From assembly GCA_008363385.1 (NCBI GenBank), contig RHKY01000001.1, forward strand, positions 124,001 through 188,000: DNA of 64,000 bases, in the 5' to 3' direction. Source of the DNA: Acidobacteriota bacterium. GTDB lineage: Bacteria; Acidobacteriota; Thermoanaerobaculia; UBA5066. Within the stretch, counting starts at the first letter, position 1, and every line of letters starts with the position of its first letter. The position numbers and the translations under genes were made by a program. Below the pieces are notes generated by a model. The model worked only from the letters and a program-made list of their open reading frames with translations. It did no database searches and was not told where the DNA came from. Positions 1 to 8,800 of the stretch are shown here, in pieces.

Positions 1-1
1 G

Positions 2-106
2 GTCTCCCCCGAGGCCGAGCGCCAGATGAAGGAAGCCATGGAGAACATGACTCCCGAGCAGCGGAAGATGCTCGAGGAGATGATGAAGAAGCAGAAGCCG
101 CAGTAG
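2..106 (+). CDS. C-terminal end of an unidentified protein (cut by window start)
   Basis: An open frame enters from the left edge and ends at the TAG at 104-106. The 34 visible residues are strongly helical and charged, rich in Met, Glu and Lys (ending EEMMKKQKPQ). No domain is recognisable in so short a tail. It lies about 50 nt before the next gene on the same strand, so it may belong to the same transcript. The start lies outside the window and the function is unknown. Confidence 0.5.
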   Translation, partial: VSPEAERQMKEAMENMTPEQRKMLEEMMKKQKPQ

Positions 107-155
107 CCGCAGGCGCCGCCGGATCCGTGCAGCCCCGTCCGCCCCGCCACAGAGG

Positions 156-2102
156 ATGAGCGCCCCGCCCGCCGGCCTGCCCGACGAGCCCTTCCCGCCC
201 GGACTCGGCGCGGCGACGGGCGCGGACGGGCCCCGCGTGATGGCGGCTGTCGTCCGCTGGCTGCGCGAGGCCTCCACCGAGTCCCGGCCCGACGGGGAGC
301 CGCCGAGGACCTACCGCCTCCGGCGTTCGCTCTCCGCCCTCTCGCACGACCCGGCCCGCGCCGCCACGCGCGAGGCGCTCGGCGCGCTCCGGGGCAGGGC
401 CTCGGCGGTCCGCCTCCTGGCCGAGACCGGACTGCCCGACCACCCCTCGCTCTGGAAGGAGGCGTTCCGGAGAGCCTCCGACCGCTTCCTGCCGCGGGCC
501 GAGGGGACGGACGACCTCTACGCCCTCCTCTCCCGCCTCCCGGTCACGGAGGCGGACGCCGAGTGGGTCGCCACGCTCCCGCGGGACGTCGTGGCGGCCC
601 TGGGCGACCTCCTCGCGCCGACCCCGGAGGCCTTCTTCGCCGCGGCTCGCCTCGTGGCGCTCCGGGCCGCGGGCGTCGGCCTCTCGCGCGACCTCCTGGA
701 GCTGACGCCGGGGCGGCCGGACGCCGAGTCGCCCTTCTTCGAGCTCCACTTCCGGCTCCGGACGCTCTCGCTCTCGCCCGACGACGAGGGGGCGGCCATC
801 GCCTTCGACACCGTCCTCGCCGCCTGCCGGGAGGAGCTGTCGCGCGCGCTCGGGCACCTCGACGAGCGGGGCGTCGACACGGACCTCCTCTACCGGGTGG
901 AGCTCCTGGAAGCCCAGCTGGACCGGGTCGGCAAGCTGGTGACCCTGGCGAGGGGCGGCGGGGACGGCCCCGCGTTCGCGGCGGAGCTCTTGCGGGGGGT
1001 CTTCGCGCAGCGGAGCCTCAGGGCCCTCGTCGGGTCGGTCTTCAAGAGGCTCGCCCGGAAGGTCGTCGAGCACACCTCGGAGACCGGAGAGCACTACGTC
1101 GTGCGCGACCGGAAGGAGTGGCGCGAGACGGGGAACGCCGGGGCCGGCGGCGGCATCCTGACGACCTTCACCGCCGCCGCCAAGCACGGCCTCCACGCGC
1201 TGCCGCTGGCACCCGCCGTGGAAGGGCTGGCCTACTCGCTCAACTACGCGGCCAGCTTCGTCGTGATGCAGCTCGGGCACCTGGCGCTGGCCTCCAAGCA
1301 GCCGGCGATGACGGCCTCGGCCCTGGCCGCGGCGGTGGAGAAGGGGGGAGACGACCGCCGGGCGGTGGAGCTGTCGGCCGGGGTCTTCCGCTCGCAGGCC
1401 GCCGCCACGCTCGGGAACGTCCTGGTCGGCCTGCCGTTCGCCGTCTTCGTCGACCTGCTCGTCCGGCTCGCGACGGGCCATCCGATGCTGGGGGCGGAGA
1501 CCGCCGCCGAGACGCTCGCCGGCCTCCACCCCTGGCGCTCGTTCACGGTCCTGTTCGCCGCCCTGACGGGCGTCCTGCTCTGGGCGGGGAGCCTGGTCGC
1601 CGGCTGGGCCGCCAACTGGAGCGCCTACCGCCGGCTGCCGGAGGCCGTCGCCACGAGCCCGGAGCTCGTCCGCCTCGTCGGGGCCGCGCGAGCGGAGGCG
1701 GTCGGCGAGTTCCTCCGCCGCCACTTCGGGGGCCTCTCGGGGAACGTCGCCCTCGGCTTCCTCCTCGGCTTCACCCCGTCCTTGCTGAAGTTCTTCGGGA
1801 TCCCGTTCGAGGTCCGCCACGTCACCCTCTCGGCCTGCTCGACCGGCCTGTCGCTCGGGAGCCAGTGGGGGCACGGGGCGATCGACGCCGGCGCCTTCCT
1901 GACGGCCGTCCTCGGGGTGGCCGTGATCGGCGTCCTGAACATCTCCGTCTCCTTCCTCCTGGCCCTCTGGACGGCGGCGAGGGCGCGGGGCCTGGGGGCC
2001 GACAGCTGGCGGACGCTGAAGGCCGACGTCTTCCGGGCGTTCCGGCGGGAGCCCGGCAGGTTCCTCCTCCCGCCAGCCGGAGCGGGGGCGTCGCCGGCAT
2101 GA
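156..2102 (+). CDS. COG4389 / SpecificRecomb-family membrane protein ('site-specific recombinase')
   Basis: A 648-residue protein. The N-terminal ~300 residues are soluble and helical. The C-terminal half has the family hallmark block GGGILTTFTAAAKHGLHALP, then SLNYAASFVVMQLGHLALASKQPAMTASALA (the LATKQPAMTA-like signature), followed by several hydrophobic segments (about residues 420-450, 460-495, 530-555, 580-615). These match the PF10136 family, named from gonococcal gcr. No recombinase catalytic motif is visible and the protein looks like an integral inner-membrane protein, so the historic name is doubtful. Its TGA overlaps the ATG of the downstream methyltransferase by 4 nt (ATGA), implying co-translation. 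The ATG at 156 follows AGAGG almost directly, so the start is only moderately certain. Confidence 0.8.
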   Translation: MSAPPAGLPDEPFPPGLGAATGADGPRVMAAVVRWLREASTESRPDGEPPRTYRLRRSLSALSHDPARAATREALGALRGRASAVRLLAETGLPDHPSLWKEAFRRASDRFLPRAEGTDDLYALLSRLPVTEADAEWVATLPRDVVAALGDLLAPTPEAFFAAARLVALRAAGVGLSRDLLELTPGRPDAESPFFELHFRLRTLSLSPDDEGAAIAFDTVLAACREELSRALGHLDERGVDTDLLYRVELLEAQLDRVGKLVTLARGGGDGPAFAAELLRGVFAQRSLRALVGSVFKRLARKVVEHTSETGEHYVVRDRKEWRETGNAGAGGGILTTFTAAAKHGLHALPLAPAVEGLAYSLNYAASFVVMQLGHLALASKQPAMTASALAAAVEKGGDDRRAVELSAGVFRSQAAATLGNVLVGLPFAVFVDLLVRLATGHPMLGAETAAETLAGLHPWRSFTVLFAALTGVLLWAGSLVAGWAANWSAYRRLPEAVATSPELVRLVGAARAEAVGEFLRRHFGGLSGNVALGFLLGFTPSLLKFFGIPFEVRHVTLSACSTGLSLGSQWGHGAIDAGAFLTAVLGVAVIGVLNISVSFLLALWTAARARGLGADSWRTLKADVFRAFRREPGRFLLPPAGAGASPA

Positions 2103-2725
2103 GCGACGGGGCCGGGAAGGCCTACGACCGCGACTACTTCGACCGCTGGTACCGGAACCCGAAGTTCCGCGTGGCGGGGCGACGGGTCGTGGCACGGCGG
2201 GCCGCGCTGGCCGTGGCGGCCGCGGAGGTCCTCCTCGAGAGGCCGGTCGGGTCGGTCCTGGACGTGGGGTGCGGCGAGGGGGCGTTCCGCGCCGCGCTCG
2301 AGGCCCTGCGGCCTCGCGCGCGGTACCTCGGCGTCGACCCGAGCGCGTACGCCGTCGCGCGGTACGGGCGGACGAGGAACCTCCGGCGCCTGGCCTTCGC
2401 CGACCTCGACGAGCTGCCGGCCCGGTCCGGGTTCGACGTCGTCGTCTGCGCCGACGTCCTCCACTACCTCGAGGACGACGAGGTGGAGGCCGGCCTCCCG
2501 GCCCTGGCGGCGCTGACGGCGGGCGTCGCCTACATGCCGCTCTTCGCCGCGGGGGACCGCTTCTGGGGCGACCGGGAGGGGTGGAGGGACCGCCCCCCGT
2601 CCTGGTACCTCGACCGGTTCCTGGGGGTCGGGCTCGTCCCGGTCGGGCTGCACCTCTACGCGGGGGCCGCCCTCTCAGGGACCCTCGCCTCGCTGGAGGC
2701 CGTCGGCACGCACCCTCGGGGCTAA
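2099..2725 (+). CDS. class I SAM-dependent methyltransferase
   Basis: A 208-residue protein starting at the ATG inside the ATGA overlap with the upstream gene. It carries the Rossmann motif I VLDVGCGEGAFRAAL (about residues 57-71), an acidic motif II region YLGVDPSAYAVAR, and FDVVVCADVLHYLEDDEVE, the typical motif IV/V region of Methyltransf_11/25 proteins. The N-terminal DRDYFDRWYRNPKFR resembles the start of small-molecule or glycan-tailoring methyltransferases. The substrate cannot be read from sequence. Translational coupling to the COG4389 membrane protein is the only functional context. Confidence 0.85.
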   Translation: MSDGAGKAYDRDYFDRWYRNPKFRVAGRRVVARRAALAVAAAEVLLERPVGSVLDVGCGEGAFRAALEALRPRARYLGVDPSAYAVARYGRTRNLRRLAFADLDELPARSGFDVVVCADVLHYLEDDEVEAGLPALAALTAGVAYMPLFAAGDRFWGDREGWRDRPPSWYLDRFLGVGLVPVGLHLYAGAALSGTLASLEAVGTHPRG

Positions 2726-2802
2726 ACTGTCAGCCGATCGCTGACCGATCCGGCCGGGGAGGAGGGTGAGCCCTCGCCCCGGACGGGACAGGAGGGCTTG
2801 CG

Positions 2803-5800
2803 ATGGCGGCTTCCCGGTCCGTCCTTCCCCTCGTGGCTGCCCTTCTCGCCTCGACGGCGGGCCTCGCCGCCGACCGCACCCTCTACCTTCCCGGCGCCGC
2901 CGAGACGCCGGGCGCGGCGGGCTCGCGCTTCTCGACCACGCTGACGGTGTCGAACGCGGGGACCGCCCCGGCCGAGGCCCTCCTCGGGCTGATCCCCTCG
3001 CCGGGGCGCCCGACGCCGCCCCCGGTCCGCCGGGTCCTGGCGCCGGGCGCCAGCCTCACCGTCCCCTCGGCGCTCGCGACCCTGTTCGGCACGGCTTACG
3101 ACGCCGGGACGATCACGGTGTCCGGGACGCACGACCTCGTGGCGACCCTGATCACCTCGAACGTGGCGGATCCCGAGGCGACCTACGGCATCGGCGTCTC
3201 GGCCGTCCCCGCGGAGCGGCTGCTGGCCGGCGGGGACGTCGCGCACGCGATCTGGGTGAGCGACTCCGGGGACCTCACGAAGGGTTTCCGGACGAACGTG
3301 GCGATCACGTTCGTCGAGGACGGGACCGAGGTGGAGCTCCAGGTCGTCGACGGGAACGGCACCGCCCGGGACGCCCGCACGCTCACGGCGCCCCGTCCGG
3401 TCGCCTGGCAGGCCACGATGGCGTCGCTCGTCGGCGGCGGGGCGGTGGAGCTGGGCCGCGTCCGGTTCCGCGTCGTCCGGGGGCGGGCGCTCTGCGGCGT
3501 CGTGGTGAACGACAACGTCACGTCGGACGCCCTCGTCGTCGTGGCGCAGCGCTCGCTCGACGCCGCGGCCGACCTGCTCCTCTCCGGCGCTGCGCGCGGC
3601 GAGGCGACCGGCGGCCTGGACTGGGGCACGGACGTGAGGCTCTACAACCCCGGCGAGTCGCCGGCGCCGGTGACCCTCTCGCCGGTCGTGGCGGCCGGCT
3701 CGGGGCAGCCCGTCACGATCACGGTGCCGCCGGACCGCGTGGTGGAGGTCCTGGACGTCCTGGCGTCGACCGGGCTCCCCCCCGGGTCGGCCGCGGCCGT
3801 GAGGATCCAGTCGGCGGTCCCGGTCCTGGCGGCCGGGCGCACCGCGCGGATCGACCGGACGGGGCAGGTCCCCGGCTCGTACGCCGCCCAGCTCCTGCCC
3901 GTCCCGTATCCCGACGGCCTCCTCGCTCAGGGGGGGGCGGGCTACCTGACGGGGCTCTCTCACACGTCCGCGGGGCCGGGCGTGCGGACGACGCTCTCCC
4001 TCTTCGCCGGCCCCGCGGGGGCGGAGGGGACGCTCGCGCTCCGGGACGAGTCGGGAGCACTGACGGCCCAGACGGGCTTCACCCTCGGCCCGTCGGAGTC
4101 CCGCCGGGCGAGCCTGGACGACTGGTTCCTGGGCGGGGTCACGCCGCCGCACAGGAACGCCGGGGCCTCGCCCGACACGGTCGCACCCGGGTCGCGCGTC
4201 GACGTCCAGGTCGGGGCGGGGGCGGTGGACACCCTGGCGGTCCAGGTCGACTCCGGCAGCGGCGACCCGTTCGCGCAGCGCCCGATCCCCGGCTGCGACA
4301 CGACTCCGGTCGGGATCGAGGACCTCCGGGTCGCGCCGGCCGAGCCGACGGCCGGGGAGTCCGCCACGCTCTCCTGGGCCGCCCCGTCCGACCTCGACTC
4401 GCAATCCCTCGTCGAGACGGAGAACGGCAACGTCCCGCTCTCGCGGACTCAGCGCTCGGTCTCCCTCGTCTTCACGCAGCCGGGCGACCACACCGCCACG
4501 CTCACCGTCTTCCGGGGCTGCCAGCGGGACAGCCGCTCCGTGACGTTCCGGGTGGCCTGCGCGACGTCGCCGTCCGTTGCGACGTCCTCGCTGCCGCAGG
4601 GCTACCCGAACGTCCCCTACGGCCCGGTGACGCTCAGCCAGGCGGGCGGCGACCCGCCGGTCACCTGGAAGGCCACGGGCCTCCCCGCGGGCCTCGTCCT
4701 CTCGCCGGACGGCGTCCTCTCGGGGACGCCGGCCGCCTCGGGCGAGTTCCAGCCGACCTTCACGGTGACGGACGTCAACGGCTGCTCGGGAAGCCGGACG
4801 CTCCCGCTGACCGTGGCCTGCCCGGCCATCACCGTCGGCCCGGGGAGCCTCCCGACGGGCCTCCCGGGCGAGAGCTACGGCCCGGTGACGCTGACGCAGT
4901 CCGGCGGCACCCTCCCGGTCTCCTGGGCCGTCGAGGGGACGCTCCCGGCCGGGATGACCTTCACCGCGGGAGGAGTCCTCTCGGGGATCCCGACGGAGGT
5001 GGGGACGTTCCCGCTCGTCTTCCGCGTGACCGACGCGAACGGCTGCACGGGGAGCGCCGCACTCTCGCTCCGGGTCCTCTGCCCGCCGCTGACCATCGAG
5101 CCGGACCACCTCCCGGCGGCGAACCCGGGGGTGCCGTACGGCCCGATCAGCTTCGTCCTCGTGGGCGGGCGCGCCCCGGTCGTCTGGTCGGCGACCGGGC
5201 TGCCGGCCGGCCTCTCGCTCTCCCCGTCGGGCGTCCTCTCGGGGACGACGACGGCCTCCGGCCTCTACTCCGTCACGGTCCGGGCGCGCGACGCGCGCGG
5301 CTGCACGGAGCAGGCGGTCTACCAGCTGTCGACGGAGGGCGCCCCGTACGTCGTCTCGACCGTCCCGGCCAACGGCGCGACCTCGCAGCCGGCGAACGTC
5401 TCCCTCACGGTGACGTTCAGCGAGCCGGTCGCGCTGACGGGTTCGTGGTTCCAGGTCAGCTGCGCGACGGGGAGCACGCCGTACGTGATCGGCCCGGCCA
5501 CGGCGGTCGTGACCGGCGGGCCGACCACCTGGACGATCGACCCGGTCCAGGACATCCCGCCGGGGGTCGGACCCTGCACGGTGACGATCTACGCCGCCGG
5601 CGTGACCGACGAGGACACGTACGACCCGCCGGACCAGATGGCCGCCGACCACGTCTTCTCCTTCTCGCTCGACCCGGGGCCGTACGTCGTCTCGACGGCC
5701 CCGGCGGACGGCGCCACCGCCCCCGCCAGCACGAACGTCGCGGTGACGTTCAACGAGCCGGTGGCCGTGAGCGGGACGTGGCTCTCGGTCTCCTGCTCGA

Positions 5801-8800
5801 TGTCCGGGACGTTCGACCCGTCGAACAGCGTCGTGACCGGCGGCCCCACGACGTTCGTCCTCGACCCGCCCGCGGACCTCTCCGCGGGCGACGTCTGCTT
5901 CGCGACGGTCTTCGCCGCCCAGGTGACGGACCTCGACCCGGCCGACCCGCCCGACCAGATGGCGGCCAACCACGTCTTCGACTTCACGGTCGACTCCGCC
6001 CCGTCCGTCGTCGCCACCGCCCCGCCGAACGGCGCGGTCCAGCAGCCGTCGAGCGTCTCGGCGGTCGTCACGTTCACCGAGCCGGTCGCGCTCACCGGGG
6101 ACTGGTTCCTCTGGACGTGCGGCTCGGGGGGGACGCTCGTCACGATCACGCCCGCGACGAGCGTCGTCACGGGCGGCCCGGCGACGTACACGATCGACCC
6201 GGTGGCGGACGTCCCGCCGCTGTCGAGCCCCTGCACGGTCACGATCTTCGCCGCGCAGGTCGCCGACGTGGACCCGGTCGACCCGCCGGACCAGATGGCC
6301 GCGGACCACGTCTTCTCGTTCGCGCTCGACGCGCCGCCGGTCGTCCAGACGACCGTCCCCGCGCCCGGGGCGACCGGCGTGCCGGGGACGACCAACGTCT
6401 CGATCACGTTCAGCGAGCCGGTGGCGGTGAGCGGGGACTGGCTCGTCGTCGCCTGCTCGACCTCGGGCACCTTCAGCCCCTCGAACAGCGCCGTGACCGG
6501 CGGGCCGACGACGTTCGTCCTGGACCCGTCCACGGAGATCGCCGCGGGCGACACCTGCGTCGCGACGGTCGTCGGGACGCTCGTCACCGACCTCGACGCG
6601 GCCGACCCGCCCGACCAGATGCCGGGGAACCAGCCCTTCGCCTTCACGATCGACGCGCCTCCCGCGGTCGCCTCCACGGTCCCGGCGGACGGGGCGACCT
6701 CCCAGCCGGCCGACGTCAGCCTGACCGTCACGTTCGACGAGCCGGTGGCTCTGAACGGCTCGTGGTTCCTCGTCAGCTGCGACACCGGAAGCACCCCCTA
6801 CGTCATCAACCCCTCGACGGCCGTCGTGACGGGCGGCCCGACCGACTGGACGATCGACCCGATCTCGGACGTCCCGCCCGGCGCCAGCCCCTGCACGGTG
6901 ACGATCTACGCCGCCGGGGTCACCGACCTGGACGCCTCCGACCCGCCCGACCAGATGGCGGCCGACCACGTCTTCACCTTCTCGCTCGACCCCGGGCCGT
7001 ACGTCGTCTCGACGGACCCCGCGGCCGGCGCCCTGGCGGCCGCCAGCACCAACGTGACCGTGACCTTCAACGAGCCGGTCGCGCTCGGCCCGACGTGGCT
7101 GCAGGTCTCCTGCTCGGACTCCGGGGTCTTCGACCCGTCCAACAGCGTCGTGACCGGGGGCCCGACGACGTGGGTCCTCGACCCGCCGGCGGACCTCTCC
7201 CCGGGCGACGCCTGCGTGGCGACGGTCTTCGCCGCCCAGGTGACGGACCTCGACCCCGCCGACCCGCCCGACCAGATGGCGGCGGACCACACGTTCGCCT
7301 TCTCCGTGGACAGCCCCCCGGTCGTCGTGGCGACCTCCCCGCCGAGCGGCGCCGTCCAGGTCCCGTCGAACGTCTCGCTGACCGTCACGTTCGACGAGCC
7401 GGTGACGCCGACCGGCGACTGGTTCCTCTGGGCGTGCGGCGCCGGGCCGACGCTCCACACGATCACCCCGGCGACGAGCGTCGTGACCGGAGGCCCGACG
7501 ACGTGGACGGTCGACCCGGTGGCGGACATCCCGCCGCTCTCGAGCCCCTGCGTCGTGACGGTCTTCGGCGCCCAGGTGACGGACGTGGACACGGTCGACC
7601 CGCCCGACGCGATGGAAGGCGACTACACGGTCTTCTTCGACCTCGACGCCCCGCCGGTCGTCGTCTCGACAAACCCGGTGGACGGGGCGGCGAACGTCCC
7701 GGCCAGCCAGAGCGTCACGGTCGTCTTCAGCGAGCCGGTCTCGCCGGCCGGGAACTGGATCCGGGTGGTCTGCCCGACCTCGGGGATCCACGACACGACG
7801 AGCGGCGTCGTGATCGGGAGCGGCACGATCTTCACGCTGGACCCGACGGTCGACTTCGCCGGGGGGGAGGTCTGCCAGGCCACGGTCTTCGCCGCGCTCG
7901 TGACGGACCTCGACACGGCCGACCCGCCGGACGGGATGCCCGCCGACCACGTCTTCACGTTCACGGTCGACGCCGCCCCGGCGGTCGTCTCGACGTTCCC
8001 GCCCGACGGGGCGACGTCGGTGCCGCGGAACGTCACCCTGACCGTCGGGTTCAGCGAGCCCGTGAACCTCCTGTCGGCGTGGTTCTCGGCCAGCTGCGAC
8101 ACGGGGAGCACCCCGTACGTCTTCGGCCCCGCCACGAGCGTCGTGACCGGCGGCCCGACGGCCTGGACCATCGACCCGAACTCGGACATCCCGCCCGGCG
8201 TCGGGCCCTGCACAGTGACGGTCTTCGCCGCCGCGGTGACGGACCTCGACCCGGCGGACCCGCCCGACCAGATGGCCGCCGACCACGTCTTCACGTTCGG
8301 GCTCGACGACGCGCCGTTCGTGACGGCCACGGACCCGGTCGACTCGGCCGTCGCTCCCGTGAGCACGAACGTCCTCGTGACCTTCAGCGAGCCGGTGGCG
8401 GTCGCCGGGGCGTGGCTGCAGGTCTTCTGCTCCACGTCCGGCACGTTCGACCCGTTCAACAGCGTGGTGTCGGGAGGACCGACCACCTTCGCCCTCGACC
8501 CGCCGGTGGACCTCTCGCCGGGCGACATCTGCTTCGCCACGGTCACGGCGTCGCTCGTCACCGACCTGGACACCGCCGACCCGCCGGACGCGATGGCGGC
8601 CGACGTCTCCTGGGGCTTCACGACCGACACGGCCCCCTTCGTCTCCTCGACGCTGCCGGCGAACGGGGCGACGGGGGTCCCGACGGACACGACCGTCAGC
8701 GTCACCTTCAGCGAGACGGTCGACGCCACGACCGCGACGTTCTCGGTCGAGTGCCCCTCCGGCTCGCCGCAGGCGTACGCGCTCTCGGCCTCGCCGGCCC

